A stretch of DNA of 64,000 nucleotides from Lentibacillus sp. CBA3610 (GTDB taxonomy: Bacteria > Bacillota > Bacilli > Bacillales > Amphibacillaceae), in the NCBI RefSeq assembly GCF_013373365.1, contig NZ_CP035925.1, positions 3,906,001-3,970,000 of the forward strand, in the 5' to 3' direction. Shown piece by piece: positions 38,444 to 49,535 of this stretch. Every line of letters starts with the position of its first letter. The stretch's first letter is position 1. The notes below the pieces were generated by a model. It was not told the DNA's origin. It was given only the letters and a program-made list of their open reading frames with translations, and searched no databases. A program made the position numbers and the translations under genes.

Positions 38444-39156
38444 TGAAGGCAGATTTGTTATACGAGGGCAAAGCAAAACGGGTGTATCAGGCTACGGATA
38501 ACACAGGGCATCTCGTGCTTGAGTACAAAAATGATGCAACGGCATTTAATGGCGGGAAAAAGGAGATTTTTACTGGAAAAGGCCGTCTGAACAATGAAAT
38601 ATCCGCTTATATTTTTAACGTTTTAAATGAACAAGGCATTCAGACACACTTTGTTGAAAAGCTTTCGGAAAACGAGCAGCTTGTCCACCAGACGGAGGTT
38701 ATCCCGCTGGAGGTTGTTGTCCGGAACGTGGCTGCGGGCAGCATTACACGACGCCTCGGGATTGGAGCTGATACGCCGTTCAACCCGCCGCTTGTCGAGC
38801 TGTTTTATAAAGATGATGATCTGGGGGATCCACTGATCAATGATGAGCACGCTTTATTTCTGAGTGATATCAATAAATCCGAACTGCAGGAGATCAAAAC
38901 GAAAGCACTGGAAATCAATCAGCAGCTGAGGAAGATTTTCGAAGCAATCAATCTTAAATTGGTTGATTTCAAGCTGGAATTCGGCCGGCTGGCAAGCGGA
39001 TGCATCGTATTGTCCGATGAAATTTCGCCTGACACGTGCAGACTGTGGGATATAACGACAAATGAAAACCTGGATAAAGATGTTTTCCGTGAGGGGAACG
39101 GTGATTTGCTGGAAGTCTATCAAAAACTATTGAATCGACTGGAGGCCAGATCATGA
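38443..39156 (+). CDS. purC: Phosphoribosylaminoimidazole-succinocarboxamide synthase
   Basis: A 237-residue SAICAR synthetase, which adds aspartate to CAIR. Typical LYEGKAKRVYQ start, RNVAAGSITRRLG near 92-104 and DFKLEFGR near 174-181. Length is normal for the bacterial single-domain enzyme. Overlaps purS by 4 bases. Confidence 0.97.
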   Translation: MKADLLYEGKAKRVYQATDNTGHLVLEYKNDATAFNGGKKEIFTGKGRLNNEISAYIFNVLNEQGIQTHFVEKLSENEQLVHQTEVIPLEVVVRNVAAGSITRRLGIGADTPFNPPLVELFYKDDDLGDPLINDEHALFLSDINKSELQEIKTKALEINQQLRKIFEAINLKLVDFKLEFGRLASGCIVLSDEISPDTCRLWDITTNENLDKDVFREGNGDLLEVYQKLLNRLEARS

Positions 39157-39404
39157 AAAAAGTGACCATTCATATTATGCCGAAAAAGGATGTGCTCGAT
39201 CCGCAGGGCAAAGCCATTCAGACATCACTCAGCGCGCTGGGATTTTCTGAAGTGGAAGAGGTACAGACAGGGAAGCTGGTTGAGGTGTTCATGAAAGATT
39301 CCGAGGATATTAATCAGCGTATCGGCGAAATGTGCGACAAATTATTGGCCAATCCGGTTATGGAAGACTATCACTTTGAAGTGGAGGAGGCTGTGCGTTC
39401 ATGA
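39153..39404 (+). CDS. purS: Phosphoribosylformylglycinamidine synthase subunit PurS
   Basis: An 83-residue structural subunit of the three-part FGAM synthase (PurS, PurQ, small PurL). Family motif [16 protein letters not shown] near 17-32. Overlaps purQ by 4 bases, consistent with stoichiometric synthesis. Confidence 0.95.
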   Translation: MKKVTIHIMPKKDVLDPQGKAIQTSLSALGFSEVEEVQTGKLVEVFMKDSEDINQRIGEMCDKLLANPVMEDYHFEVEEAVRS

Positions 39405-40084
39405 AGTTCGCTGTCATCGTGTTCCCCGGTTCGAACTGTGACCGTGATATGTACCATGCCGCGGGAGATGTTCTCGGGATGGAGGCTGATTTAGTCTGGT
39501 ATGAAACTGGCAATCTCGAAAACTATGATGCAATTCTTTTGCCGGGCGGGTTTTCATACGGTGATTACCTGCGTTCGGGGGCGATCGCATCAGCATCAGG
39601 TGTGATGCAGCAAATCAAAGCACATGCTGGTGCGGGCAAGCCGGTACTGGGTGTCTGCAATGGATTTCAAATACTGCTGGAAGCCGGTTTGCTGCCCGGG
39701 GCAATGCTCCCCAACAAGCATCTGTCATTCATGTGTCACCATGAAGCGCTTGCTGTTGCCAATCATGAAACACGCTTCACAACAAGCTATGATAAAGGTG
39801 AAATTATTCATTTGCCGATTGCCCATGGTGAAGGGAATTATTTCGCTGATGATGAGACCTTGTCTGAGTTGAAAAGGAATAATCAGATTGTTTTCACATA
39901 CGAGAACAACCCGAACGGATCGGCTGCGAATATCGCCGGCATCATAAATAGACAGGGTAATGTGCTCGGCATGATGCCTCACCCGGAACGCGCCGTGGAA
40001 AAATTGCTCGGCAGTAATGATGGCTTCAGGCTGTTTCAGTCATTAATCGAAAATTGGAGGAACGCATATGCCGCTAACTTATAA
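39401..40084 (+). CDS. purQ: Phosphoribosylformylglycinamidine synthase, glutaminase subunit PurQ
   Basis: A 227-residue class I glutamine amidotransferase. Cys86 in VLGVCNGFQ is the nucleophile; His and Glu lie in MPHPERAVE near 193. It supplies ammonia to PurL. Its 3' end overlaps purL by 17 bases. Confidence 0.97.
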   Translation: MKFAVIVFPGSNCDRDMYHAAGDVLGMEADLVWYETGNLENYDAILLPGGFSYGDYLRSGAIASASGVMQQIKAHAGAGKPVLGVCNGFQILLEAGLLPGAMLPNKHLSFMCHHEALAVANHETRFTTSYDKGEIIHLPIAHGEGNYFADDETLSELKRNNQIVFTYENNPNGSAANIAGIINRQGNVLGMMPHPERAVEKLLGSNDGFRLFQSLIENWRNAYAANL

Positions 40085-42287
40085 GATCAGTCCGGAAAGT
40101 GTTGAACGGGAAAAACGCTACCTTGAGATGGGGCTGAGTGATGAGGAATATGCGAAGGTGAAAAATATTCTGCAGCGGCGTCCGAATTTTACCGAAACAG
40201 GAATCTTTTCGGTCATGTGGTCGGAGCATTGCAGTTACAAAACATCGAAACCGCTCCTGAAAAAATTCCCGGCAGATGGTCCGCGTGTTTTACAGGGTCC
40301 CGGAGAAGGCGCCGGGGTCATTGATATTGGTGACGGGCAAGCGGTTGTTTTCAAAGTGGAAAGCCATAATCATCCATCGGCGGTGGAACCATATCAGGGG
40401 GCTGCAACAGGTGTCGGTGGCATCATTCGCGATGTGTTTTCAATGGGAGCACGACCGATTGCTTTAATGAACTCACTAAGGTTTGGCAATCTGACAGCCG
40501 GCCGGACGAAATATCTGTTTCAGGAAGTCGTTCACGGCATCGCCGGCTATGGAAACTGTGTCGGTGTCCCGACGGTCGGCGGTGAGGTTCAGTTTGATGA
40601 CAGCTATGAGGAGAATCCCCTCGTTAATGCGATGTGTGTTGGACTGATTGACCATGGGGATATTCAAAAAGGCATTGCTTCCGGTGCTGGCAACACGGTT
40701 ATCTATGCGGGCGCACCAACTGGCCGTGATGGTATCCATGGGGCCACATTCGCCTCAGATGATTTAAGTGATGAATCTGACGAGGACCGGCCATCTGTCC
40801 AGGTGGGTGATCCGTTTATGGAAAAACTGCTGATTGAAGCCTGCCTGGAAGTCATTCAATCTGATGCGCTCGTCGGGATGCAGGATATGGGGGCAGCCGG
40901 ACTGACGTCATCGGCAAGTGAGATGGCAAGTAAGGCTGGTACAGGAATTGCCATGAATCTTGATTTCGTACCGCAGCGCGAGAAGAATATGAATGCCTAT
41001 GAATTGATGCTGTCTGAGTCACAGGAGCGGATGCTGCTTGTCGTGAAACAGGGGCGTGAACAGGAAATCATTGATGTTTTTGAAAAATATGGTTTGCAGG
41101 CAGTGGCTGTCGGTGAAGTTACCGGGGAAAAATCATTTCTGCTCAAACAGCATGGTGAGATTGTTGCCGATATTCCGGTCGATGCTTTGGCCGAAGAAGC
41201 ACCGGTTTATCATATGCCGGCTAAAGAAGCGGCATACGTTAAGGCGTTTCAGCAATTGGAAAATAAGGTGCCGCATGTGGCTGATCATGGTGAAAAGCTG
41301 AAACAGTTGCTCCAGCAGCCAACAATCGCCAGCAAGGAAAGTGTCTATGATCAGTACGACTCGATGGTGCAAACAAATACCGTGGTGGCACCGGGATCGG
41401 ATTCGGCTGTTATACGGATTAAGGGAACGGATAAAGCGCTGGCGATCACAACAGATTGTAATTCACGCTACATTTATCTCGATCCCGAAACCGGCGGCAA
41501 GATTGCTGTAGCTGAGGCAGCACGGAACATTGTCTCTTCAGGTGCACGGCCGCTTGGTCTGACGGATGGACTGAACTTTGGGAATCCGACCAATCCGGAA
41601 GTTTTCTGGCAGATGAAACAAAGTGTTGCAGGCATGAGTGAAGCCGCCTATACCTTGGAAACACCGGTCGTCAGCGGAAATGTCTCACTTTATAACCAAT
41701 CAAACGGCAGGTCGATTTTTCCGACACCGGTCGTTGGCATGGTCGGCTTGATTGAATCGCTTGACCATTTGACACCGAGCTTTTTTCAGGAGCCGGGAGA
41801 TCTGATCTATGTGATTGGGGAAACGAAGACTGAATTCGGCGGCAGTGAATTGCAAAATGTCGTGGAAGGGAGATATGAAGGAAAAGCGCCTGCCATTGAT
41901 TTGCAGGTGGAGGCTGACCGTCAGAACCAGCTGCTCGCGGCAATCCGGAATGGTTTTGTCAAGTCGGCACATGACCTGGCTGAAGGCGGCCTTGGTGTTG
42001 CACTTGCCGAAAGTGTTTTTAATGGAAAAGGGCTTGGTTTGGAAGTGAAAATTTCCGGTCATCCGACGACTGCAATGTTCAGTGAATCCCAGTCACGTTT
42101 CCTCGTCTCGGTCAAACCGGAACTACAAATACAATTTGAAGCGGCAGTAGCTGATGCCAGTCAGATCGGCAGCGTTACTGATACTGGACAGTTCGTTGTA
42201 AGAGCCAATGATGGTGCTTTAATCGACGAAGATGTGCAAATATTGCGAGACTCATGGAAAGGGGCCATTCCATGCTTGCTGAAATGA
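40068..42287 (+). CDS. purL: Phosphoribosylformylglycinamidine synthase, synthetase subunit PurL (small type)
   Basis: A 739-residue small-type PurL, ATP-dependent FGAM synthase with two PurM-like domain pairs. Motifs: [12 protein letters not shown] near 46-57, [22 protein letters not shown] near 98-119, and [11 protein letters not shown] near 282-292. Requires PurS and PurQ. GGAGG precedes the ATG. Its 3' end overlaps the purF start by 16 bases. Confidence 0.97.
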   Translation: MPLTYKISPESVEREKRYLEMGLSDEEYAKVKNILQRRPNFTETGIFSVMWSEHCSYKTSKPLLKKFPADGPRVLQGPGEGAGVIDIGDGQAVVFKVESHNHPSAVEPYQGAATGVGGIIRDVFSMGARPIALMNSLRFGNLTAGRTKYLFQEVVHGIAGYGNCVGVPTVGGEVQFDDSYEENPLVNAMCVGLIDHGDIQKGIASGAGNTVIYAGAPTGRDGIHGATFASDDLSDESDEDRPSVQVGDPFMEKLLIEACLEVIQSDALVGMQDMGAAGLTSSASEMASKAGTGIAMNLDFVPQREKNMNAYELMLSESQERMLLVVKQGREQEIIDVFEKYGLQAVAVGEVTGEKSFLLKQHGEIVADIPVDALAEEAPVYHMPAKEAAYVKAFQQLENKVPHVADHGEKLKQLLQQPTIASKESVYDQYDSMVQTNTVVAPGSDSAVIRIKGTDKALAITTDCNSRYIYLDPETGGKIAVAEAARNIVSSGARPLGLTDGLNFGNPTNPEVFWQMKQSVAGMSEAAYTLETPVVSGNVSLYNQSNGRSIFPTPVVGMVGLIESLDHLTPSFFQEPGDLIYVIGETKTEFGGSELQNVVEGRYEGKAPAIDLQVEADRQNQLLAAIRNGFVKSAHDLAEGGLGVALAESVFNGKGLGLEVKISGHPTTAMFSESQSRFLVSVKPELQIQFEAAVADASQIGSVTDTGQFVVRANDGALIDEDVQILRDSWKGAIPCLLK

Positions 42288-43678
42288 AAGGCATTAATGA
42301 GGAATGTGGCGTTTTCGGAATTTGGGGACATGAAAATGCAGCGGAACTGACATATTACGGCCTTCATTCAATGCAGCACCGCGGTCAGGAAGGTGCCGGC
42401 GTTGTGGTCAGCGACGGGGAACAGCTGAAGGCTCATAAAGGACTTGGCCTTGTTAACGATGTTTTTAAACAAGCCGATTTCAGTAAGCTTTCAGGTGCCT
42501 CAGCTGTCGGCCATGTCCGCTATTCCACTCAAGGCGAAAACACTCCCGAGAATGTCCAGCCATTGATGTTTAAATCACAGACAGAAGGCATGGCTCTGGC
42601 GCACAACGGCAACATCATGAATGCTGAAACACTAAGCGGCGAGCTTGAAGGTCAGGGAAGTATTTTACAGACGTCCTCCGATACAGAAGTGCTCGCACAC
42701 TTGATTAAACGCAGTGGCATGGGGATTAATGAAACATCCATAACCGACGCGATCAATAAAATTACCGGTGCATATGCGTTTGTCATGTTGACCGAGGATA
42801 AAATGTATGCAGCACTGGACCCGAGCGGAATCAGGCCGCTGTCAATCGGCAGGCTCGGTGATGCCTATGTGGTAGCATCCGAAACGTGCGCTTTTGACCA
42901 GATCGGCGCAACGTTCGAACGAGAAGTTTTGCCGGGGGAACTTGTGACAATCAATGACGAGGGAATTGCATCAATCCGCTTTGCAATAAGAGGCCAGCGG
43001 AAAATGTGTGCGATGGAATACGTGTATTTGTCACGTCCGGACAGTGATGTCAATGAGGTGAATGTTCATGCATCACGCAAACGAATGGGAAAGGAACTGG
43101 CAGAAGCGTCGCCGGCTGATGCCGATATGGTCATCGGTGTTCCGGATTCAAGCATTTCAGCAGCCATTGGTTACGCGGAAGCGAGCGGCCTCCCGTATGA
43201 AATGGGCATCATCAAAAATCGCTATGTCGGCCGGACGTTTATCCAGCCGTCACAGGAATTGCGTGAACAGGGTGTGAAATTGAAGCTTGCCCCGGTCCGC
43301 GGGATTGTTTCCGGAAAAAGGATTGTCATGATTGATGATTCCATTGTTCGTGGCACAACCAGTAAACGGATTGTCCATATGCTGAAAAAGGCAGGTGCGG
43401 CGGAAGTCCATGTCCGGATCGCCTCACCGTCGATTCAGCACCCATGCTGCTACGGGATAGATATGTCGACACGGGATGAATTGATTGCAGCCAATCATTC
43501 AGTTGATGAAATAGGTGAGATTATTGGAGCAGACAGTGTGGCGTATTTATCAGAAGCAGGGCTGACGAAAGCAATCGTCAAAGATAAAACGATTCATCAG
43601 GGTATTTGCATGGCTTGTATGACGGGAAACTATCCAGTGAAGGAAAACGGAGAACAGGAAGCGGTTTATAGAGGCTGA
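42272..43678 (+). CDS. purF: Amidophosphoribosyltransferase
   Basis: A 468-residue enzyme for the first committed purine step (PRPP plus glutamine to phosphoribosylamine). From ATG 42272 (AAAGGGG 7 bases upstream) the protein starts with an 11-residue propeptide ([11 protein letters not shown]) and then Cys12, the N-terminal nucleophile, as in the B. subtilis enzyme. A longer frame from 42254 would disturb this. PRPP loop [12 protein letters not shown] near 353-364. Cys in KMCAMEY, HPCCYG and CMACM may ligate the 4Fe-4S cluster of the Bacillus type. Confidence 0.96.
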   Translation: MLAEMKGINEECGVFGIWGHENAAELTYYGLHSMQHRGQEGAGVVVSDGEQLKAHKGLGLVNDVFKQADFSKLSGASAVGHVRYSTQGENTPENVQPLMFKSQTEGMALAHNGNIMNAETLSGELEGQGSILQTSSDTEVLAHLIKRSGMGINETSITDAINKITGAYAFVMLTEDKMYAALDPSGIRPLSIGRLGDAYVVASETCAFDQIGATFEREVLPGELVTINDEGIASIRFAIRGQRKMCAMEYVYLSRPDSDVNEVNVHASRKRMGKELAEASPADADMVIGVPDSSISAAIGYAEASGLPYEMGIIKNRYVGRTFIQPSQELREQGVKLKLAPVRGIVSGKRIVMIDDSIVRGTTSKRIVHMLKKAGAAEVHVRIASPSIQHPCCYGIDMSTRDELIAANHSVDEIGEIIGADSVAYLSEAGLTKAIVKDKTIHQGICMACMTGNYPVKENGEQEAVYRG

Positions 43679-43788
43679 ACAGAAACGGGCATCTATCTTA
43701 TGTAAAACTGTTTTTTGGTTCTAGTTGGTGGCACTCTGATTTATGGACGGCTATCAGTTACATGCAGGAAAAAGAGGTGGGGCAAACA

Positions 43789-44808
43789 ATGGAAAACATA
43801 TACAAGTCGGCCGGCGTCGACGTTGAAAAAGGGTATGATGCGGTAGAGCGCATGAAAAAGCATATTGAAAGAACTGGCCGCAAAGAAGTACTGGATGATA
43901 TTGGCGGGTTCGGCGGGTTGTTTGATCTGTCGTCACAAACCTATCAAGAGCCTGTTCTGGTTTCAGGCACAGATGGTGTCGGCACAAAGCTGAAGCTGGC
44001 GATTGATTTGGCGAAGCATGATACTGTCGGCATTGACCTGGTTGCGATGTGTGTCAATGATATTGTCGCCCAGGGTGCAAAGCCGCTGTTTTTTCTCGAT
44101 TATATTGCATGCGGCAAAAATGAACCAGCAATCATTGAGCAAATCGTGGCAGGCATCGCTGACGGCTGCAAGGATGCAGGAGCAGCGCTGATTGGCGGTG
44201 AAACAGCGGAAATGCCCGGCATGTACGATGATACAGATTATGACTTAGCCGGTTTCATCGTCGGAATTGCGGAAAAATCCCGGTTAGTAACGGGTGAAAA
44301 TATTTCAGCCGGCGATGCAGTAATTGGTCTGGCCTCAAGCGGCATTCATTCCAACGGGTATTCACTTGTGCGCAAGCTGATGCAGGATTTGGATTTGGAA
44401 AAAACGTATGACGGCCTGGATGGAAAGCTCGGTGACGTTCTGTTAACCCCCACCAGAATTTATGCCAAATCAGTTGGTATGCTTTTTGATGAAGTACCTG
44501 TTAAAGGCGTATCGCATATAACCGGCGGAGGGTTTTATGAAAACTTGCCCCGCATGATGCCTGCCGGACTTGGCGTGGAGATTGATTCAACAAGCTGGGA
44601 GCGCCCTTCAATATTTCCATTTTTGCAGCGGCTCGGAGATATGGCTGATGAGGAGATGTACGGTATTTTTAATATGGGAATCGGTATGGCACTTGTTGTC
44701 GCACAGGATGATGCCGAAGTTGTGCTGGGGATTCTCAGAGAACAAGGCGAAACAGCATCAGTCATTGGCAAAATTGTTTCAAAAGAAGGAGTGCATATAA
44801 CGTCATGA
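43789..44808 (+). CDS. purM: Phosphoribosylformylglycinamidine cyclo-ligase
   Basis: A 339-residue AIR synthetase. Family motifs [11 protein letters not shown] near 59-69, and [12 protein letters not shown] near 130-141. The ATG at 43789 has GAGGTGGGG upstream; an upstream in-frame ATG at 43762 lies before that site. A 110-bp gap separates it from purF, the first real gap in the operon. Overlaps purN by 4 bases. Confidence 0.96.
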   Translation: MENIYKSAGVDVEKGYDAVERMKKHIERTGRKEVLDDIGGFGGLFDLSSQTYQEPVLVSGTDGVGTKLKLAIDLAKHDTVGIDLVAMCVNDIVAQGAKPLFFLDYIACGKNEPAIIEQIVAGIADGCKDAGAALIGGETAEMPGMYDDTDYDLAGFIVGIAEKSRLVTGENISAGDAVIGLASSGIHSNGYSLVRKLMQDLDLEKTYDGLDGKLGDVLLTPTRIYAKSVGMLFDEVPVKGVSHITGGGFYENLPRMMPAGLGVEIDSTSWERPSIFPFLQRLGDMADEEMYGIFNMGIGMALVVAQDDAEVVLGILREQGETASVIGKIVSKEGVHITS

Positions 44809-45377
44809 CAAAGGCACGGGCGGCCGTATTCGCATCTGGAGCCGGCAGTAATTTTCAGGCTATCATGGAGGCAGATGATCTGTTATGTGATGTTGTGCTG
44901 CTTATTTGCGATAAACCAGGTGCTGCCGTCATTGAAAAAACGGAAAAATTTGGGGTACAGGCGTTTATTTTTAACGCGAAAGAATATGGTTCGAAAACGG
45001 ATTATGAGCGCGTCCTGCTGGAAAAATTGCGTGAAGCGGGTGTGACGTGGCTCTTTTTGGCCGGTTATATGCGGATTGTCGGTCCGACGCTTTTGAGTGA
45101 GTTTCCTGAGCGGATCATTAACATCCATCCGTCATTATTACCCGAATTCCCTGGTTTGGACGCTATTGGCCAGGCATATGAATCCGCAGTCGACCAGACG
45201 GGCGTGACCGTTCATTATATCGACGATGGTATCGACACTGGTCCGATTATCGCGCAAGAGGAAGTCCCGGTTTATCCAAATGACACGAAGGAACAGCTGA
45301 CAGAACGGATTCAGCAAGTTGAGCACAAGCTTTATCCGCGAGTGATCCGGCAAATAATGAGTCGATTTATGCACTGA
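44805..45377 (+). CDS. purN: Phosphoribosylglycinamide formyltransferase
   Basis: A 190-residue GAR transformylase using 10-formyltetrahydrofolate. N-terminal [11 protein letters not shown], catalytic segment [15 protein letters not shown] near 105-119, and [16 protein letters not shown] near 131-146 with the catalytic Asp. The last codons and stop lie within a perfect 14-bp inverted repeat that borders a 21-bp repeat array. Confidence 0.96.
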   Translation: MTKARAAVFASGAGSNFQAIMEADDLLCDVVLLICDKPGAAVIEKTEKFGVQAFIFNAKEYGSKTDYERVLLEKLREAGVTWLFLAGYMRIVGPTLLSEFPERIINIHPSLLPEFPGLDAIGQAYESAVDQTGVTVHYIDDGIDTGPIIAQEEVPVYPNDTKEQLTERIQQVEHKLYPRVIRQIMSRFMH

Positions 45378-45399
45378 GTTTACGACAGTGCATAAATCG
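45363..45399 (+). terminator. 14-bp perfect hairpin spanning the purN stop codon
   Basis: CGATTTATGCACTG (45363-45376) and CAGTGCATAAATCG (45386-45399) with a 9-base loop. No T-run follows, so it is more likely an mRNA-end or processing hairpin than a terminator within the pur operon. The 3' arm contains the first AAATCG of the adjacent repeat array. Confidence 0.55.
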
Positions 45400-45497
45400 T
45401 GCGACACCAGCATCAAATCGTGCGACATCAGCATCAAATCGTGCGACATCAGCATCAAATCGCGCGACACCAGCATCAAATCGCGCGAGAAGCGGCC
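45394..45497. repeat. Array of five 21-bp direct repeats (AAATCGYGCGACACCAGCATC)
   Basis: Units start at 45394, 45415, 45436, 45457 and 45478, exactly 21 bp apart; the consensus is AAATCGTGCGACAYCAGCAT plus one C, with TCGCGCGA in the last two. The units are nearly identical. It lies in the purN-purH gap inside the operon. Core shared with the array at 28425-28590. Confidence 0.85.
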
Positions 45498-45591
45498 AAA
45501 CTATTGCGGCAACAGCAATAACTCGTTGAGATCTACTCAAACTTAACTTATAAGACGAACCACTACAAAATCTTTAACAAGGAGTTTTTCC

Positions 45592-47115
45592 ATGAAAAAG
45601 CAGGCATTAATAAGTGTTTCCGACAAAACGGGCATTACTGATTTTGCCAAAGGACTGGCTGAACAAGGCTATGACATCATTTCTACCGGCGGCACTTTGC
45701 GTACAATTCAGGAAGCAGGCATTGAGGCAACGGCTGTGGAAGACGTAACGGGTTTTCCCGAGATGCTCGAAGGACGTGTCAAAACGCTTCACCCGGTGAT
45801 TCATGCAGGATTGCTGGCCAAACGGGATAATGATGATCATAACCAGCAGCTTTCAGATCGAGATATTAACCCGATTGATGTTGTTGTTGTGAACCTTTAC
45901 CCATTTAAACAAACGTTTGATCAAACGGATGCCACTGAAGAAGATATCATTGAAAACATTGATATCGGCGGGCCCGCAATGCTAAGGGCAGCTGCAAAAA
46001 GTTTCCGTGACGTGATGCCGGTTGTTGATCCGGACGATTATCATGATGTTCTTGAAGCCATCCAACATGATGCGCTTGATATGACCATACGCAAAAAATT
46101 AGCTGCAAAGGTTTTCCGCCATACAGCACAATACGATACGCTGATTGCCGGCTATTTTACTGATGAAGCATTTCCTGAAAACTACACCATTACATATGAA
46201 AAGGTCCAGACATTAAGATACGGTGAAAATCCGCATCAGAAAGCGGCATTTTACAAAACACCAATTGAATCACCGATGAGTCTTGCATCCGCCAGGCAGC
46301 TTCATGGCAAGGCATTATCCTACAACAATATTCAGGACGTGAATGCGGCACTCGGTATCATTGCGGAATATGACAGACCGGCAGCCGTGGCTGTGAAGCA
46401 TATGAACCCATGCGGCATCGGAATGGCTGAAGATTTGAACAAAGCATTTTCGCGAGTCTATGATGCCGATCCGATTTCGATTTTCGGCGGAATTGTTGCC
46501 TGTAATCGGACAATCGATGCAGACACAGCTGAACAATTAAGCGGTATTTTTCTGGAAATCATCATTGCGCCGGGATTTACCGCTGAAGCTTTCACGATTT
46601 TAACGAAAAAGAAAAATATCCGGCTGCTTGAATTGAATATGGATGGAGCCAAAATTAACGCTCACAAATTAACAAGCATCAACGGCGGCGTACTTGTCCA
46701 AGACAATGACAACAAGGAAATCAGCCGCAATGATCTGACATACCCGACTGAAAAGAAACCAACTGAGGCCGAGCTGGATGATTTATTATTTGCCTGGAAA
46801 GCGGTCAAACATGTTAAATCGAATGCCATTGTACTCGCAAGCGACATGCAGACTCTTGGTGTCGGCGCAGGACAGATGAACCGTGTTGGCGCGGCAAAAA
46901 TAGCGCTGGAACAGGCGGGGGATAAAGCAAAAGGGGCAGCCCTTGCATCGGATGCATTTTTCCCGATGCCTGATACGGTGGAGGAAGCAGCGAGAGCAGG
47001 GATTACAGCGATTATTCAGCCTGGCGGGTCCAAACGTGATCAGGACGCGATTGATATGTGCAATCAATATGACATTGCCATGGTTTATACAGGCACACGA
47101 CATTTCAAACACTAG
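45592..47115 (+). CDS. purH: Bifunctional AICAR formyltransferase/IMP cyclohydrolase
   Basis: A 507-residue enzyme for the last two steps to IMP. The N-terminal cyclohydrolase domain (to about 195) begins ALISVSDKTGITDFA with STGGT near 31-35. The transformylase domain contains YGENPHQKAAFY near 206-217 and the catalytic Lys-His in VKHMNPCG near 267-274. AAGGAG lies before the ATG. Confidence 0.97.
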   Translation: MKKQALISVSDKTGITDFAKGLAEQGYDIISTGGTLRTIQEAGIEATAVEDVTGFPEMLEGRVKTLHPVIHAGLLAKRDNDDHNQQLSDRDINPIDVVVVNLYPFKQTFDQTDATEEDIIENIDIGGPAMLRAAAKSFRDVMPVVDPDDYHDVLEAIQHDALDMTIRKKLAAKVFRHTAQYDTLIAGYFTDEAFPENYTITYEKVQTLRYGENPHQKAAFYKTPIESPMSLASARQLHGKALSYNNIQDVNAALGIIAEYDRPAAVAVKHMNPCGIGMAEDLNKAFSRVYDADPISIFGGIVACNRTIDADTAEQLSGIFLEIIIAPGFTAEAFTILTKKKNIRLLELNMDGAKINAHKLTSINGGVLVQDNDNKEISRNDLTYPTEKKPTEAELDDLLFAWKAVKHVKSNAIVLASDMQTLGVGAGQMNRVGAAKIALEQAGDKAKGAALASDAFFPMPDTVEEAARAGITAIIQPGGSKRDQDAIDMCNQYDIAMVYTGTRHFKH

Positions 47116-47133
47116 ACTGGAAGGGGTTTTCCT

Positions 47134-48384
47134 ATGAATCTATTCGTCATCGGGCGCGGCGGTCGTGAGCATAGCATGATCATGAAACTGGCTGAAAGTG
47201 ATAAGGTTGATACGATTTATGCAGCACCGGGAAACGCCGGGATCAGCGAGGCTGCAGAGTGTGTGGACATTGATGAACTGGACATCGGTGGACTGCTGGA
47301 ATTTGCGGTAAAAAAGCAAATAGACTTGACGATTGTTGGTCCGGAAAACCCGCTTCTTGCCGGGATTGCCGATGAATTTCATGAAGCAGGGCTTGTTATT
47401 TTTGCCCCGGAAAAGGATTCGGCTTTAATCGAGGGCAGTAAGCGGTATGCGAAAGCTTTTATGGAAGAGAACAGTATTCCCACGGCTTCATATGCCACTT
47501 TTACAGATGCCGGTGAAGCCAAATCCTATATCGAACAACAGGGTGCCCCGATTGTTGTCAAAGCTGATGGACTTGCTGCGGGCAAAGGTGTGATTGTTGC
47601 AGAGACAGTTCAGGAAGCAATGGGGGCTGTTGATGACATGCTTGTTAATAATGCTTTATCCAAAGCGGGCAAGTCTATCGTCATTGAAGAATGCCTGATG
47701 GGTGAAGAGTTTTCACTGATGGCGTTTGTTCATGGGACGAACGTATTCCCGATGATACCGGCTCGTGATCATAAACGTGCCTTTGATCAGGATAAGGGTC
47801 CGAATACCGGTGGGATGGGGGCATACGCGCCGGCCAGGGATATTTCCCCGAAAACGCTGGCATTTTCAAGTGAAAACGTTCTGCAAAAAGCCGCTGATGC
47901 AATGGCTGCCGCGGGACAATCGTTTACCGGGATTTTGTATGCAGGATTGATCATGACGGATAATGGGCCAAAAGTAATCGAGTTCAATGCCCGATTTGGC
48001 GACCCGGAAACGCAGGTTGTCCTGCCGCTTTTAAAAAACGATCTGCTTCAGGTCTTTCTCGATGTTCTTGGTGGAAAAGACCCATCCCTGCAATGGGAAG
48101 AACAAAGCTGTGCTGGTGTAGTACTCGCTTCAAAAGGGTATCCGGGAAGTTATAAAAAAGGTGTTAAGTTACCCGAAATGGATATGGATGCCCATTCTTT
48201 TGTCGCCCATGCCGGAACACGGAAAACACGTGATGGGATTGTTTCTGACGGCGGAAGAGTGCTGCTTGCGGGAGCAAAGGCAGCCGAGGTGGAAGATGCT
48301 GCTGAATACGCATATAAATGGCTGAAACAAAATGTACACTCAGAGGAATTTTTTTATCGAAAAGATATCGGGAAATGTGATTGA
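47134..48384 (+). CDS. purD: Phosphoribosylamine-glycine ligase
   Basis: A 416-residue ATP-grasp GAR synthetase. N-terminal VIGRGGREHSM, ATP-grasp segment VKADGLAAGKGVIVA near 141-155, and DKGPNTGGMGAYAP near 222-235. GAAGGGG precedes the ATG. Last gene of the pur operon, followed by a terminator. Confidence 0.97.
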   Translation: MNLFVIGRGGREHSMIMKLAESDKVDTIYAAPGNAGISEAAECVDIDELDIGGLLEFAVKKQIDLTIVGPENPLLAGIADEFHEAGLVIFAPEKDSALIEGSKRYAKAFMEENSIPTASYATFTDAGEAKSYIEQQGAPIVVKADGLAAGKGVIVAETVQEAMGAVDDMLVNNALSKAGKSIVIEECLMGEEFSLMAFVHGTNVFPMIPARDHKRAFDQDKGPNTGGMGAYAPARDISPKTLAFSSENVLQKAADAMAAAGQSFTGILYAGLIMTDNGPKVIEFNARFGDPETQVVLPLLKNDLLQVFLDVLGGKDPSLQWEEQSCAGVVLASKGYPGSYKKGVKLPEMDMDAHSFVAHAGTRKTRDGIVSDGGRVLLAGAKAAEVEDAAEYAYKWLKQNVHSEEFFYRKDIGKCD

Positions 48385-48412
48385 ATAGTACGGATATCAC
48401 GCCCGTTCCATT

Positions 48413-48451
48413 ACAAAACCCGCATTCTGTCCTGAAGAATGTGGGTTTTGT
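48413..48451. terminator. Bidirectional terminator between purD and the convergent reductase gene
   Basis: A 16-bp stem with one mismatch: ACAAAACCCGCATTCT (48413-48428) and AGAATGTGGGTTTTGT (48436-48451), 7-base loop. Both arms carry A/T runs, so it can serve either strand. Confidence 0.8.
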
Positions 48452-48459
48452 ACGGCTAT

Positions 48460-49506
48460 TTACTCAATCATCTGTTTTTTCAATTCTTCATTACGTTTTT
48501 TAAATACGTCATTATGTGAGGAGACCATTGCAGCCTTTTCAGCATCAGGCTGGATGAACTGCTTTGCCTGGTTGACGGCATTGGCAGCGTCCTGGAAGGC
48601 ACCAGCTATCAGGTTCAATTTACCTTCATGCATCAGAATATCACCTGCAGCATATAATCCATCCAGTGAGGATTCACTGTTGGCACTTCCCGAAATAAAA
48701 TAATTATCTGCTATGGCAATGTCCAGGTCGCTATTTTCAAGTAATGCTGTATCACGCTCATAGCCATGATTGACAATTACATTATCAACAGGCAAATAGT
48801 TGACGGCTCCTGTTTCATGGTTACTCAGTTCAACTTCTTTAATGGTATCACCGCTCTCCCCGGCGACAAGATCGGTAATCGTTGTATGGAAGAAGCAGAC
48901 GACCGAGCTGTTTTTAAGCCGGGTTGCCAGCGATTCGTGACAGTCAAAATTATTTTTTCGGCAGGAAATAAACACGCGTTCAGCAATTGACTCCAGCTCG
49001 TTTGCCCAGTCTGTTGCCGAACTTCCACCGCCGGAAATCATAACGGTCTTGCCCTTGAAATGCTTCAAAGATTCAACGGAATAATGCAGATTGGATTCTT
49101 CAAATCTTTCTGCACCTGCTATATCCAATTTTTTGGGATTTAAGATGCCACTGCCCACTGCCACAATGACGGCTTTGGAATAATGAATCCCTGAATCACC
49201 ATGCAGCTCATAAATGCCCGATTCATTGCGGGTGATGGATGCTACTTTTTCGTTCAGTACAACATCAGGATTAAACGTCAGTCCCTGCTCAACCGCCCGA
49301 TCAATATATTTAGCCCCTGAAATCGGCGGCACTCCGCCAATATCCCAGATCATTTTTTCAGGATAAACATGAACTTTACCGCCTAAATGAGGCTGATATT
49401 CAATAATTTTTGTTTTCATTTCCCGAAGTCCGCTGTAAAAGGCTGAAAAAAGCCCGGCAGGCCCGCCGCCAATAATTGTCACATCAAACAGTTCGCCTTT
49501 GGTCAA
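48460..49506 (-). CDS. ycgT: Ferredoxin-NADP+ reductase, thioredoxin-reductase-like (YcgT type)
   Basis: A 348-residue flavoprotein. FAD motif IIGGGPAGLF near 11-20 and NADPH motif ISGGGSSATDWANE near 156-169; the redox CxxC of thioredoxin reductase is absent, as in the YumC/YcgT ferredoxin reductases. The C-terminal GLYAAGDI segment binds FAD. A Fur-type box sits at its promoter, and the divergent gene is a siderophore-binding protein, so the enzyme may donate electrons for iron release or Fe-S metabolism under iron limitation. yumC is the other possible orthologue; the Fur box favours ycgT. Confidence 0.82.
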   Translation of the reverse strand: MTKGELFDVTIIGGGPAGLFSAFYSGLREMKTKIIEYQPHLGGKVHVYPEKMIWDIGGVPPISGAKYIDRAVEQGLTFNPDVVLNEKVASITRNESGIYELHGDSGIHYSKAVIVAVGSGILNPKKLDIAGAERFEESNLHYSVESLKHFKGKTVMISGGGSSATDWANELESIAERVFISCRKNNFDCHESLATRLKNSSVVCFFHTTITDLVAGESGDTIKEVELSNHETGAVNYLPVDNVIVNHGYERDTALLENSDLDIAIADNYFISGSANSESSLDGLYAAGDILMHEGKLNLIAGAFQDAANAVNQAKQFIQPDAEKAAMVSSHNDVFKKRNEELKKQMIE

Positions 49507-49535
49507 GTCTGCTCACTCCTCAGGATTCCAGTAAC

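Noticed and set aside
45138..45479. Minus-strand 113-codon frame with repeated SHDLMLM peptides
   Set aside because: Produced by the 21-bp array and antisense to purN; no start signal.
45394..45497. CRISPR array
   Set aside because: Units are 21 bp, contiguous, with no unique spacers and no cas genes nearby.
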